64,000 nt of DNA from Enterovibrio norvegicus DSM 15893 (GCF_900115495.1 NZ_FOWR01000012.1:1-64000); one strand, 5' to 3'. Positions 19,562 to 29,595 are shown, numbered from the stretch's first letter. The notes: a model not told the origin generated them from the letters alone. Numbers and translations: made by a program.

Positions 19562-20530
19562 CTAAAACTCATTGATAGGCAAAATCGGGGTGGGCCAAGG
19601 GTTATGAAGCCACTCGCGATAAAGGCCCGTCAGCTCGTCGCTGTGCTCGTCAATCAAATGAATAATGCGTGGGTCAATCAGGGTGCCCGCTTCTTGTGTC
19701 AACGCATTGATGCCTCGCTGAACCCGTTCTTCAATGTTGCCGTCACAACCTTCAATGGCCTTATCGAGTAGCTCGGCTGCAATGGCGACGCGACACTCTT
19801 CAGGAATTTTATCCCCTTCAATTTCAGGAAATCCGGAACCATCCCATCGGGTATTCTTGTAGGTCAGTAAACTCACCGACACAGAAGCAAACCCATTGGT
19901 TGCCTCTGAGAGTAACAACATACTGCGGCAATCTGGGGTGCTGTTTCCTCCCTCATCATCCCAAAGCTCACCCAATGCACAAAGCGGGTACGCCAAACTG
20001 ATGTCTTCCGCTTTGGCTTTCGTTAACCCGTACTTGATGGCCAGCCATTCACAACATTGCGCTATACGTGGAGCAGAGATTTCGACTTCGTTGTTATGCA
20101 ATGCCGCCACCGCCGCGATTTGGTTCATCACCAATTGATAGTTTTCACGCATGGCCGTTGCGCGCGCTTCGCCCAACAAATGCCCCACTCGGCTTTTCAC
20201 CAATTCAGGCGACACAGGCTTGATCAGAAAATCTACCGCGCCACTTTTCAGGCCTTCCACTTCGCTTTGGTATTCATCCAGCGCTGACACAATGACAATG
20301 GGAATATGACTCACTGTGCGCTCTTTTTTCAAAATACGGCACACCTCGTAACCGTTCATGCCAGGCATCATGATGTCGAGCAAAATGAGATCCGGTTTTT
20401 GCTGCATCGTGAGCTCAATAGCACGCTCCCCACTTTTGGCAAAAATGAGGGTGTATTGATCTTGCAGTATGGTGCGCATCACGTGCAGATTGCTCGGCTC
20501 GTCATCCACCACCAGCACTTTATATGCCAT
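19562..20530 (-). CDS. Response regulator with degenerate HD-GYP-like output domain
   Basis: 322 residues. Residues 1-120 are an intact receiver: acidic pair D9-D10, phospho-acceptor D52 in LLDIMMP, S82 and K104 in IKP. Residues ~130-300 resemble an HD-GYP domain only in outline: RWDGSGFP (228-235) followed by IPEECRVAIAAELLDKAIEG. The metal ligands are gone: the usual LHDIGK is LCALGE (183-188), and HHE before the RWDG block is replaced by YKN. It is therefore unlikely to hydrolyse cyclic di-GMP, but might still bind ligand or partner. Its start overlaps the end of the hybrid kinase by 11 bases, so the two are translationally coupled. Confidence 0.88.
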   Translation of the reverse strand: MAYKVLVVDDEPSNLHVMRTILQDQYTLIFAKSGERAIELTMQQKPDLILLDIMMPGMNGYEVCRILKKERTVSHIPIVIVSALDEYQSEVEGLKSGAVDFLIKPVSPELVKSRVGHLLGEARATAMRENYQLVMNQIAAVAALHNNEVEISAPRIAQCCEWLAIKYGLTKAKAEDISLAYPLCALGELWDDEGGNSTPDCRSMLLLSEATNGFASVSVSLLTYKNTRWDGSGFPEIEGDKIPEECRVAIAAELLDKAIEGCDGNIEERVQRGINALTQEAGTLIDPRIIHLIDEHSDELTGLYREWLHNPWPTPILPINEF

Positions 20531-23500
20531 AACCTTTTACTCCAGATTCTTGCGCTGCAGGTACTTGGTCTAACACAGTCAGGAAGATGTCGTAGGCATC
20601 GTCCAATTCGAAGTTCTCGATGGCAGCAACAAAGGTCGCCAACAAAGGTGGCTCTACGTAGCTTGCCATGGCGGGCACCAGTTCCTTGTAAAGCACATCG
20701 TCGAATTGGCCTTCCGCCAGCTTAGAAACAAACTCTTCGGTCTTCTTGTTAAACGTTGCAGGAGGCATGGTAATGACCTCCGCATCATCCATTTCTTCTC
20801 TGCGCACGCCGAGGTACGCCAACACATTGTCGAACGACGCAGACAAACAGTCGTTCAATGAATCCAACTGTTTACCGAGTTCGGATACCTCTCCCTCTTG
20901 CAACGCAGAGAGTAATTTTTTCAATTCATAAGCCAGCTTTTCAAAGCCGAGGCATTCGGCTGCATCAATGGCCGTATTGAAATAGCCATCAATGCTATCA
21001 GGCTGCTCCTGCACCATGCGCTTCACCACCACAGGCATGTCAAGGTAATTCAACCGGAACTCTCTCACGATGCTGAGAAGAATGTCTGACGTTGGCCATT
21101 GTTGGAATGCCCATGATTCGTTGAAATAGACTTTCTCTTCTTGCGTGATTGGCTGGGTTAATACAGTGACATTGCTGTTTTCATCAATGCCCATACAGCG
21201 TTTAAGCACATCAAACACGGCTTCACACTCAAACGGTTTATTGATGACGTCGTCGAAGCCACGCCCTTGCCATTCTTCAGTCGTTGTCGGGTCAACAGCC
21301 AATTTCATCGCTATCACCCGCACAGGCTCTTGGCGCGAATCTCCCACCCAGTCACGCAGTGTTCTTGGTGATGGGTACATCTCTTCCGACACATAGGCGT
21401 CCATCAGCACCACATCGACTTGCTGCGTTCGAATTAAATCTTCGGCAGCATCCATGTCCGTGAAGGTCAGTACTTTCACCCCTTGGCGCAGCAGCATATC
21501 GCGAAGCTCTTGCTGATTGCGCTGCACATCATCAATCACCAAGACTTCTAGTGGCGGTAAGGCATAATGCTGCACCGCATCTCTGTCGATAGATTTCGCG
21601 GCATGTTGTACAGCAATCAACGGCAAATCGGCATACACCACAGAGCTTTGAATCGATTCACCGTCAAACCATAAATTCCCTCGCATCAGTTCAATAAGCT
21701 GGGTGATCAAAGTGGCTGATAGCGTTTGTCCGGTGTGGACGTTTTTCTTTTCAAGGATGTCACTCGGTTGCACGGCGTAACTCGCAACCGCAAACCGCAC
21801 CATGTCATTCATGGGAAGAACATGCAGAGACACATTGCCGTTCTCAGTATTGGTTAATGCGCTGCGCATCATGTTCTGTAGTAACTGCTTAATACGGCGG
21901 GAATCCCCGACATAGCTATCAAGCAGCGCGTCGCTGTAATGCAGACTGACGTGGAGTTCGCGCGCTTGCACGGTTTCACGGGCGATGAATTCGATTTGTC
22001 GGCAAAGCTGAACCAAAGAAAACTCCCCAATGTCGAGGGGTAAAGACTGGCTTTCGAGCTTTGAAGTATCAAGAATGTCATTGATGAGTTTCATCAGGCT
22101 GTTACCTGACTCTTTAATCACTTCAAGGTGATGCCGGTGAATGGGGTCTTTTTCCGCATCAATAAGAATGTCTGCTAACCCCAAAATGGAGTTCATGGGC
22201 GATCGGAATTCGTAACTCATGTTCGCCAGGAACGAGGCTTTCGATTGCGAAGCTTTCTCCGCCAATCGCACTTTCTCTTCAACGTCCTCTTCTGCTTGGC
22301 GCTTGTCGGTGATATCAACAATGACGCCATCAATCCAAGTACTGCCATCCTCCGCACGGTAGCTCAGACCAATTTCCCAAAACCATTTTTCCTCATCGCT
22401 ACGGGTCGAAAACCGGTATTCACAGTCGTATTTGCCGTTACGGCGAGACACGTTTTCGCGCACTTTACGGTAATTGGCCGCATCGGTGGGGTGAATACGA
22501 TCTACAAAATGCGATACCCCATTCTCCCCTGTCAGTACAGATGCGCTATATCCGGTGATCGATTTCGCCGCATCACTGATGTACACCATGTGCCGAGTGC
22601 CTCCCGTCATTTCACGGAATGCCATGCAGGGTAAATTGGCGATCAAAGATCGATACTGTTTAGCATTTTCTCGCAGCGCCCACGCCAAATGACGTTGCTC
22701 GGAGATATCAGAAATCACTGCCACAAAACTGTTTTCTGCAGCGCCTTGATGAAAGCCAATGGCCAGTCGAATCGGGAACGATGTGCCGTCTTTTCGCTTC
22801 GCCATGACCTCACGGGTCGAACCCACCACGTCTGATGAACGGCGCTCGATAAAGTTATGGATATACATATCGTGGCGGTGTTGATGCTCGTCCGTCACCA
22901 AAATACGCACGTTCTTGCCCATGGCTTCAGACGCTAGCCAACCGAAAATACGCTCAGCCGATGAGTTAAAAAAGGTGATGTGGCCTTTGCTATCAATCGC
23001 GACGATGGCGTCGGTAATGGTGTTAATCACACGATCCAATTCTTCGTCTTTAACAGAGAGGTGTTTAACGCGGGCTTTTAGCATAAACAATGCATTGGCA
23101 ATCTGGCTAACAATCGCAATGAACACAAAGCCGAAGATAAACATCATCAAGGCATCACGACGGTCAAAGGGGGCGCTCTCCACCCGAACCGGTTGCCCTG
23201 ATAACGTCAGTGTGTCGCGCATGATCAAAGCGACCGTGAGAGAAGCCACCGTGATGGTCGCACCGCTGAGGAGCGCGCTGCTCATGTCTCGGTTCCACTT
23301 TGCTTGCTTAGGGCGACCAAAGCGCTGCCACAGCGCCGTGCCCACCAGCAATGAGCAAATTCCCAATGCCATCGTAAACATCGCCATATCAAACTGAGCA
23401 ATCGATACGCCGTTAATGGCCGCAAAGCCAAAGGTATGTTGAATCATCACCGCAAGAGAAATCAGCCCGGTGGCCATGAGTATCTTGATGGGAGGGTTGG

Positions 23501-23858
23501 ATTTGTACGCAATCAATCGAAACGCGTACAAGCAAAGCAAAAACGTCAGTACTGGGGGAAACAGCAATAAGGCAGGCACAAAACCAAGATCTTGATAGAC
23601 CGACACGGAGAGGACATTGACCACCTGCATGAGCCACAGCGAAAATGCCAGCGTGAGAGCATTCACGGGCAATGGCGTAAACTGCCAGACAGGCTGTCGC
23701 CTCGCTTGCAGTGGGCGATATAAGAAAGCCAGAGCGGCTACAACGAATGATGCACCACCTGCGAGCAGCAACATCCATGGATCGGTATACCCTTCCAGCA
23801 GAGGCTGGTCTGTCACTGGCGGCAGAAAAAAGAGAGTCAGTGATTCGATTATCGACAT
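20520..23858 (-). CDS. Hybrid sensor histidine kinase-like protein lacking its acceptor histidine
   Basis: 1112 residues from the ATG at 23858 (a GTG at 23900 would add 14). In order: about seven membrane segments (25-265), resembling an MHYT-type sensor but without clear M-H-Y-T motifs; two PAS domains (about 275-400 and 405-530); a HisKA/ATPase region; a receiver with D820 in VVLMDAYV; and a helical HPt-like tail. The H-box reads NMSYEFRSPMN, with Tyr549 (codon 22212-22214) where His is expected. The ATPase part lacks a recognisable DxGxG and GxGLGL. In the tail, Asn961 stands where an HPt histidine would align. The receiver residues look intact. Probably a non-catalytic scaffold or signal sensor for the overlapping response regulator. 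Confidence 0.87.
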   Translation of the reverse strand: MSIIESLTLFFLPPVTDQPLLEGYTDPWMLLLAGGASFVVAALAFLYRPLQARRQPVWQFTPLPVNALTLAFSLWLMQVVNVLSVSVYQDLGFVPALLLFPPVLTFLLCLYAFRLIAYKSNPPIKILMATGLISLAVMIQHTFGFAAINGVSIAQFDMAMFTMALGICSLLVGTALWQRFGRPKQAKWNRDMSSALLSGATITVASLTVALIMRDTLTLSGQPVRVESAPFDRRDALMMFIFGFVFIAIVSQIANALFMLKARVKHLSVKDEELDRVINTITDAIVAIDSKGHITFFNSSAERIFGWLASEAMGKNVRILVTDEHQHRHDMYIHNFIERRSSDVVGSTREVMAKRKDGTSFPIRLAIGFHQGAAENSFVAVISDISEQRHLAWALRENAKQYRSLIANLPCMAFREMTGGTRHMVYISDAAKSITGYSASVLTGENGVSHFVDRIHPTDAANYRKVRENVSRRNGKYDCEYRFSTRSDEEKWFWEIGLSYRAEDGSTWIDGVIVDITDKRQAEEDVEEKVRLAEKASQSKASFLANMSYEFRSPMNSILGLADILIDAEKDPIHRHHLEVIKESGNSLMKLINDILDTSKLESQSLPLDIGEFSLVQLCRQIEFIARETVQARELHVSLHYSDALLDSYVGDSRRIKQLLQNMMRSALTNTENGNVSLHVLPMNDMVRFAVASYAVQPSDILEKKNVHTGQTLSATLITQLIELMRGNLWFDGESIQSSVVYADLPLIAVQHAAKSIDRDAVQHYALPPLEVLVIDDVQRNQQELRDMLLRQGVKVLTFTDMDAAEDLIRTQQVDVVLMDAYVSEEMYPSPRTLRDWVGDSRQEPVRVIAMKLAVDPTTTEEWQGRGFDDVINKPFECEAVFDVLKRCMGIDENSNVTVLTQPITQEEKVYFNESWAFQQWPTSDILLSIVREFRLNYLDMPVVVKRMVQEQPDSIDGYFNTAIDAAECLGFEKLAYELKKLLSALQEGEVSELGKQLDSLNDCLSASFDNVLAYLGVRREEMDDAEVITMPPATFNKKTEEFVSKLAEGQFDDVLYKELVPAMASYVEPPLLATFVAAIENFELDDAYDIFLTVLDQVPAAQESGVKGYGI

Positions 23859-23993
23859 GCGTTTTACCGAGTTTGCGCCTAATTCATTGAACAAGCACAC
23901 AAATGATCATTACTGAGAAAAACAAACAACTTTCGAGACATCTTTTAAGCTTAGTCAAGATTTGGCAGGTAACCCATTAAAACGAAGGTAAAA

Positions 23994-24019
23994 AAATAGG
24001 CTCCCAAGGGAGCCTATTT
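23994..24019 (-). terminator. Terminator of the extracellular nuclease gene
   Basis: AAATAGGCTCCC-AA-GGGAGCCTATTT, a 12-bp stem with a T run on the minus strand, 15 bases past the stop. Confidence 0.92.
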
Positions 24020-24033
24020 CAATGCGTTTTACG

Positions 24034-26847
24034 TTATTTTATTTTGCACTGCAGTCCACGGAACACCGCGACGGTTTTCTCATCAATCACCGCATCACCA
24101 CACGGAATATCAATGAATCCCCATAAACGAACACTCAACGACACGGTGTCGCCGTAAGCCACGCCCATGTCTTGCAAGAATGGGCTGTCTTGGGTGTATT
24201 TACGGTTTTTCTTCCAACGCAACCACGGACGGTCGCTGTCGATGTTTCCATTGATGGCAGGTTGCACCCAGAACACGCTTTTGTTCTTAAAGCGCAGCTT
24301 GAACATCTCAGCCGCTTCTTCATAATTCAAACTGATGATCACCGGATCATGGTCTGAGGAAGAATAAGGGTTGGTGGATTTCACCAGATCACCCGTAAAG
24401 CGGCCTGAGTATTGGAACAACGTGCTTTCTACAGCATTGATGTGCCAATCTTCGACACCGGTTAGTTTGCTCACGACACCTTGGTTACCCACGGCATGGT
24501 CAAGGCTACCCAGCTCACCATCAAAGGTGTACGAGAAGGCTTCATCGCCCAAGAACGAGGTCGCGAGATTCACATAGCCAAAGCCATTGCCCACTTCTCG
24601 CGCAGCCTCATCCAAGGTCACGCCAGCAATAGAGGTTCCGGCAGCGGTCACAATCTTACGTTCTGCAGAAGCAGCGTCGTAATCGGTCATGACACGCATT
24701 GGATCTTCTTGGCCATAAGCATTGAAATCACCCAACGCGATAATGTCGCCTTCGATGTCAGCCAATGCATTGCCAAGCGTTTCCGCAGCAGACACACGGA
24801 ATTCATTACAACGACCTTGAAGGTCCGCGGGATCATCATCGAACTCGCCGGCAACCCAATCTTCGTAACAACCTGAGCCTTTCGATTTGAAGTGGCTAAC
24901 CGCGATAGACAGTGTTTGTTCGTCAACCACACTAAAGGTTTGCACCAAGCTATCACGCTGGAATTTATCCAGCTGGCGCGTTTCGCCGTCAGGGTTTTCA
25001 CCCGAAATATGCTGTTCTGGCATACGCACAACCACTGCATCACCCGATGGAGACACAACCGCAGCACGGTAAATCAACGCCACTTGAATCGCATCGCCAC
25101 CCAAGAATGCGCCTTGATTGAGATCGTCAACCGCTGGCGTCACATAGGTGTAGTGATCAGCGTCATCCGCAAAGCGCGTGTTCAGCTCGGTCACTAAATC
25201 CGCCAATGCACCGTTGTCACCAAAACCGTTGTTCTCGATTTCCATCAAGCCAACAATGTCAGCATCCATGGCTTCCAACGCATTCACGATTTTCGCGCGT
25301 TGCAGTTCAAACTCCGCCGCATCTTTGGTGCCACGGTTACAACCACGCGATGCATCCGCATCAGCTTGGTCATCACAGGTGACATTCAAATCACCGCCCA
25401 CAGCACTCGCACTGGTGAAGTAGTTGAGCACGTTAAAGCTCGCCACTTTCACGTTGGTGTCAGCAAATGTCTGAGGCGCTGCTGTGCGGTCTTCTTCGCG
25501 TACAAAATCACCCGCAGTGATTTCGTTGGTTGCCACCAAACGGTATTTGCTGAAGCTATACCCCATCACCCCTTCAAGGTTGGTGACGACATCGCCAATG
25601 CGAATATACCCTTGGTCTGCATCCAGACCAGGGAAATAAGGCACCACGCCATTTGGCGCTTTGGTGTCTGTTTCAATGTAAAGCTGGTTTTGTGCATTTT
25701 CAGCAGCAAGGGCTGCAGCTTCTGCAGAGCCCGCTATGTAAAGCTGTGTTGGCTTGATCAGCGGTGCTTCATGGGACAACACCATGTTGTTTCGGAACGC
25801 ATCAAAGTCAAAACCAAAGTTACGCGTGACCACCATGTCACTGCTTTGAGTGAGGCGTACTTTCATGCCTTCATAACGCTCAAGGGCGTCTTCAAGCACT
25901 TCGTCTTCTCCCACTTCAATGTCCGTCGCCGCCAGCTCACCCACGGTATCGATCACTTCCCATTGGTTGCTCTGCGCATCCAGCTCGGTCAAGTTGAAGA
26001 ACTCTTTGACCTTACCGCCCGCACACACTTGCATGCCCGGCTCAATCCCAACAGGCTCACTCCCCGTGAAGATGTACAAACCGTCAGAGGTTGATGTATC
26101 ACCATCGCCATTCGCGTCTTGCAGCCAAAAGCCTTTGTACAAATCGGTGGTTACCGCTGTTACGACGCCGCTGACATAGTAGGTGTCTTCGCTTTCAAAG
26201 CTGCCATCCGGGACAAGTGGGCTTTTATCGCCACTGCCTTGGACAGCATAAATGGGCGTCAGGGTTTGATCGTCACACGTGAAGGTATTGCCGCCACCGC
26301 CGCCATCACACGCGCTTAGGCCACTACAACCCAAACCATCAAATGTATCTTGGTCAAAAGATTGCCATTCAGCAGACACATCAAACGTGGCAGTAAGATC
26401 GGTTCGTCCAACACTGCCTTCTTGGCGACGAAGGGTGACGTCTTTGGCGTAGTTGCTGCCTAAAGCAAGCTCACCAAGGCTATCAATGACATTGTCATTG
26501 CCATCAATAAGCGCGACCACGTCGTTGCCGTTAAAGTTAACCGAACCCGATGTAATTTGACTGACGTCAGTGATGTCTGTCGATGCACTGCTGTTACCAA
26601 TCACCAAAGAATCACCGGCCGCCAACGCGCCACTTAAGGCAATGGTGGAACCGAAAGACGTGTTGTTATTGGACGCGATTTTGACCGCCCAATTATCGAG
26701 AGACACGCTGTCACTGCCGAGATTGGTGATTTCAACGGCTTTGTTGTTTGATGAACCTTCGACATATTCCGTAATCAGTACGTCTGCACTTGCTGGAAGT
26801 GCTGCACTTAAGGCTAGAGCCAGTGGACTCCATGTTGAGATCTTCAT
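24034..26847 (-). CDS. ExeM/NucH-type extracellular nuclease (Xds-like)
   Basis: 937 residues. A signal peptide (1-21, ending LPASA) precedes a lamin-tail domain (about 22-165; LITEYVEGSSNNKAVEI) and a glycine linker near residue 185. An OB-fold-like segment (about 205-450) follows. The endonuclease/exonuclease/phosphatase domain (about 465-840) has VKVASFNVLNYF, LMEIENNG, IALGDFNAYG and SSSDHDPVI carrying the acidic and histidine catalytic residues. A C-terminal ~90-residue extension ends the chain. The family degrades extracellular DNA for biofilm remodelling, phosphate supply and escape from neutrophil traps (V. cholerae Xds). Secretion to the outside is probably by the type II system. Confidence 0.92.
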   Translation of the reverse strand: MKISTWSPLALALSAALPASADVLITEYVEGSSNNKAVEITNLGSDSVSLDNWAVKIASNNNTSFGSTIALSGALAAGDSLVIGNSSASTDITDVSQITSGSVNFNGNDVVALIDGNDNVIDSLGELALGSNYAKDVTLRRQEGSVGRTDLTATFDVSAEWQSFDQDTFDGLGCSGLSACDGGGGGNTFTCDDQTLTPIYAVQGSGDKSPLVPDGSFESEDTYYVSGVVTAVTTDLYKGFWLQDANGDGDTSTSDGLYIFTGSEPVGIEPGMQVCAGGKVKEFFNLTELDAQSNQWEVIDTVGELAATDIEVGEDEVLEDALERYEGMKVRLTQSSDMVVTRNFGFDFDAFRNNMVLSHEAPLIKPTQLYIAGSAEAAALAAENAQNQLYIETDTKAPNGVVPYFPGLDADQGYIRIGDVVTNLEGVMGYSFSKYRLVATNEITAGDFVREEDRTAAPQTFADTNVKVASFNVLNYFTSASAVGGDLNVTCDDQADADASRGCNRGTKDAAEFELQRAKIVNALEAMDADIVGLMEIENNGFGDNGALADLVTELNTRFADDADHYTYVTPAVDDLNQGAFLGGDAIQVALIYRAAVVSPSGDAVVVRMPEQHISGENPDGETRQLDKFQRDSLVQTFSVVDEQTLSIAVSHFKSKGSGCYEDWVAGEFDDDPADLQGRCNEFRVSAAETLGNALADIEGDIIALGDFNAYGQEDPMRVMTDYDAASAERKIVTAAGTSIAGVTLDEAAREVGNGFGYVNLATSFLGDEAFSYTFDGELGSLDHAVGNQGVVSKLTGVEDWHINAVESTLFQYSGRFTGDLVKSTNPYSSSDHDPVIISLNYEEAAEMFKLRFKNKSVFWVQPAINGNIDSDRPWLRWKKNRKYTQDSPFLQDMGVAYGDTVSLSVRLWGFIDIPCGDAVIDEKTVAVFRGLQCKIK

Positions 26848-27048
26848 TTGCTGTCCTTTTTTGCGTGTGAAGTCATAAGCAACGCAAATATGTAACAGTC
26901 ATGGATTTCATTTTCGTGATGTAAGGCTCATATCACTGAATAGAGCATAAGGTGCTGACGTGATTTTCGAGACTCGTTCAGCAATCAACAGATAAAGAAA
27001 GCGTCAAAAGAGAGAGAATATGATGGGAACAGGAGAGATTAAGACAAA

Positions 27049-27072
27049 AAAAGCAGCGAAATCGCTGCTTTT
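27049..27072 (-). terminator. Terminator of trpS
   Basis: AAAAGCAGCG-AAAT-CGCTGCTTTT, 10-bp stem with A/T flanks, 30 bases past the trpS stop. It is followed leftward by about 200 bases of promoter DNA for the nuclease gene, in which I see nothing assignable. Confidence 0.9.
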
Positions 27073-27101
27073 TGATCTGATTAGACGAGATTAGGTTTCG
27101 A

Positions 27102-28118
27102 CTAAGGACGGGTAACAAAACCCACAGCTTCGTACACTTTCTTCAAGGTCACAGCCGCGCGCTCAGAGGCTTTTTCTGCACCTGATTTCATGACTTGATC
27201 TAAGTAAGCACGGTCTTGGCGGAATTGCGCATAACGCTGTTGAACAGGCTCAAGCATCGCAACAACCGCTTCTGCCGTGTCGGTTTTCAGGTGGCCATAC
27301 ATTTTGTCAGCGTAGTCTGCTTCAATTTCAGCGAACGTCTTGCCTGTCGCAACAGACATCAGACCCATCAAGTTCGCCACGCCTGGCTTGTTTTGGATAT
27401 CAAACAGAACACGTGGTGGCTCTTCTGAATCGGTCATTGCGCGTTTAATTTTCTTCGCAATCGCTTTCGGGTCTTCAAGCAAGCCAATCACGTTGTTGCG
27501 GTTATCGTCAGACTTCGACATTTTCTTCGTCGGATCTTGCAGGCTCATCACACGCGCACCCACTTGTGGGATGTACGGTTCTGGCACGCTGAACACGTCG
27601 CCGTATACATTGTTAAAACGGGTCGCGATATCACGCGCAAGCTCCAAGTGTTGCTTCTGGTCATTGCCCACAGGCACTTGGTTTGCTTGATACAGAAGAA
27701 TGTCCGCAGCCATCAATACTGGGTAGCCGAACAAACCCGCATTAATGTTTTCTGCATGACGTGCTGACTTGTCTTTGAACTGGGTCATGCGGTTAAGCTC
27801 GCCCATTTGCGTGTAGCAGTTCAGCACCCAGCCCAATTGCGCGTGCTCAGGCACGTGCGATTGAATGAACAAGTTACTTTTTTCAGGTGTTACACCTACC
27901 GCAAGGCAAAGCGCAAGTGAATCGAGTGTCGCTTCACGCAGTTTTTCCGCTTCCTGACGAACAGTGATCGCGTGCAAGTCTACGATGCAGTATTGGCAAT
28001 CGAAGTCATCTTGCATTTGTTCCCACTGACGCAAAGCACCGATGTAGTTGCCGATACTGAGTTCACCTGAAGGTTGAACACCGCTAAGTACAATGGGTTT
28101 GGTCGTTGGGTTACTCAT
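27102..28118 (-). CDS. trpS: Tryptophanyl-tRNA synthetase
   Basis: 338 residues (E. coli 334). Class-I aminoacyl-tRNA synthetase: the HIGH-type motif is in [12 protein letters not shown] (about 18-29) and KMSKS is in [11 protein letters not shown] (about 200). It charges tRNA-Trp in the cytosol. The ATG at 28118 gives the family N-terminus; the in-frame extension upstream was rejected. Last gene of rpe-gph-trpS. Confidence 0.96.
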   Translation of the reverse strand: MSNPTTKPIVLSGVQPSGELSIGNYIGALRQWEQMQDDFDCQYCIVDLHAITVRQEAEKLREATLDSLALCLAVGVTPEKSNLFIQSHVPEHAQLGWVLNCYTQMGELNRMTQFKDKSARHAENINAGLFGYPVLMAADILLYQANQVPVGNDQKQHLELARDIATRFNNVYGDVFSVPEPYIPQVGARVMSLQDPTKKMSKSDDNRNNVIGLLEDPKAIAKKIKRAMTDSEEPPRVLFDIQNKPGVANLMGLMSVATGKTFAEIEADYADKMYGHLKTDTAEAVVAMLEPVQQRYAQFRQDRAYLDQVMKSGAEKASERAAVTLKKVYEAVGFVTRP

Positions 28119-28197
28119 GTTCTTTCTGTTCCTGTCAGTAAAATCAGCCAGAGTGACCACACCCTGGCTTTAAGCTCGAGAAAATCGAAGGTTTAAT

Positions 28198-28896
28198 TTA
28201 CGCTGTTTTTTCGGTACTGAGAACCGTTAAAAGTTGGTCAAAGTGATCTGCCACGCTATCCGGCGCACTATCACTGATCGGCTCGCCGTAGTTGTAGCCA
28301 TACGTCAGACCAAAAGAGGCGATACCTGCATTTTTCGCAGCAAGAATATCGTTCTTCGAGTCACCAACCATCAGCATTTGGTCTGCAGTTAAACCATGCT
28401 TGTCACGCAGCGAGAACAAACCTTCTGGGTCGGGTTTGTTGGTTGGCAACGAATCACCACCAATCACGTCGGTGAAGTATTGTGCCAACCCCAAGTCAGC
28501 AAGGATTTCTGGAACAAACTCATACGGCTTATTGGTGACAATGCCCAAGACAAAGCCTGCATTTTTAAGCGCAGCCAAGGTGGTTTTCACCCCTGGGTAG
28601 ACAATGGTTTTGTCGTGGCCGTTGTTCGCATAGTGGAAGTTAAAACGCTCACGCACTTGGCGGTATAGCGATTCATCGATATCAGGACGAATCGTCACGC
28701 TTTGGCTAAGCGCGCGCTTGAGCATGATCTCTGCACCGTTACCAATCCAGTTACGCACTTCATCATCCGTGGCGGTGTGCAGATTGAAATCTGCCAGTGC
28801 CATACGAATGCCTTCAGCCAGATCAGGCACGCTATCAACCAGCGTTCCGTCTAAATCGAATGCGATGTATTTGATGTTTTCAAATCTTGCCGTCAC
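28198..28896 (-). CDS. gph: Phosphoglycolate phosphatase
   Basis: 232 residues (E. coli 252). HAD superfamily with motif I AFDLDGTLVDS (nucleophile Asp near 14), motif II in GIVTNK and motif III/IV in MVGDSKNDI. It dephosphorylates 2-phosphoglycolate arising from DNA repair. The start is a GTG three bases after the rpe stop, with AGGA about nine bases upstream, consistent with coupling. Confidence 0.94.
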   Translation of the reverse strand: MTARFENIKYIAFDLDGTLVDSVPDLAEGIRMALADFNLHTATDDEVRNWIGNGAEIMLKRALSQSVTIRPDIDESLYRQVRERFNFHYANNGHDKTIVYPGVKTTLAALKNAGFVLGIVTNKPYEFVPEILADLGLAQYFTDVIGGDSLPTNKPDPEGLFSLRDKHGLTADQMLMVGDSKNDILAAKNAGIASFGLTYGYNYGEPISDSAPDSVADHFDQLLTVLSTEKTA

Positions 28897-28899
28897 GAA

Positions 28900-29574
28900 T
28901 TATTGTCCTACTTTGCTCAGTTCTGCGCGCATTTCATCAACCACGGCTTTGTAGTCAGGTTGACCAAAGATTGCAGAGCCTGCCACAAACATGTCAGCAC
29001 CTGCTTCTGCAATTTCGCGAATGTTGTCAACTTTCACACCGCCATCAATTTCAAGACGGATATCGCGGCCGCTTTCATCAATACGACGACGCACTTCGCG
29101 CAGTTTATTTAATGTTTCAGGAATAAAGGATTGGCCACCGAAACCCGGGTTTACTGACATCAAGAGCACCATGTCGATTTTATCCATGATGTGGTCAAGA
29201 TGGTGAAGTGGCGTTGCAGGGTTAAAGACCACGCCCGCTTTACAGCCATGCTCTTTAATCAATTGTAAGGTACGGTCAACATGGTCACTGGCTTCTATAT
29301 GAAAGGTGATCATGCTCGCGCCCGCGTTCGCAAAATCAGGGATAATGCGGTCAACCGGTTTCACCATCAAATGCACATCGATTGGGGCTGTGATGCCGTA
29401 ATCGCGAAGCGCTTTACAGATTGGCGCACCAAATGTCAGGTTTGGCACATAGTGGTTATCCATGACGTCGAAGTGAACAACGTCAGCACCTGCTGCCAAT
29501 ACTTTATCGACATCTTCACCTAAACGCGCGAAATCCGCCGAAAGGATCGACGGTGCAATAAGAAAATCCTTCAT
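28900..29574 (-). CDS. rpe: Ribulose-phosphate 3-epimerase
   Basis: 224 residues (E. coli 225). TIM barrel with [16 protein letters not shown] at the N-terminus, [16 protein letters not shown] (catalytic Asp, metal His), [12 protein letters not shown] and EIDGGVK. It interconverts ribulose-5-phosphate and xylulose-5-phosphate in the pentose phosphate pathway. First of rpe-gph-trpS, and preceded by a long inverted repeat. Confidence 0.96.
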   Translation of the reverse strand: MKDFLIAPSILSADFARLGEDVDKVLAAGADVVHFDVMDNHYVPNLTFGAPICKALRDYGITAPIDVHLMVKPVDRIIPDFANAGASMITFHIEASDHVDRTLQLIKEHGCKAGVVFNPATPLHHLDHIMDKIDMVLLMSVNPGFGGQSFIPETLNKLREVRRRIDESGRDIRLEIDGGVKVDNIREIAEAGADMFVAGSAIFGQPDYKAVVDEMRAELSKVGQ

Positions 29575-29595
29575 CCTGTAGCCTCACTTATACCA

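Noticed and set aside
26848-27000. PhoB box upstream of the extracellular nuclease
   Set aside because: PhoB control is reported for V. cholerae Xds, but here only a partial CTGTTAC half-site is seen, without a second unit 11 bases away.
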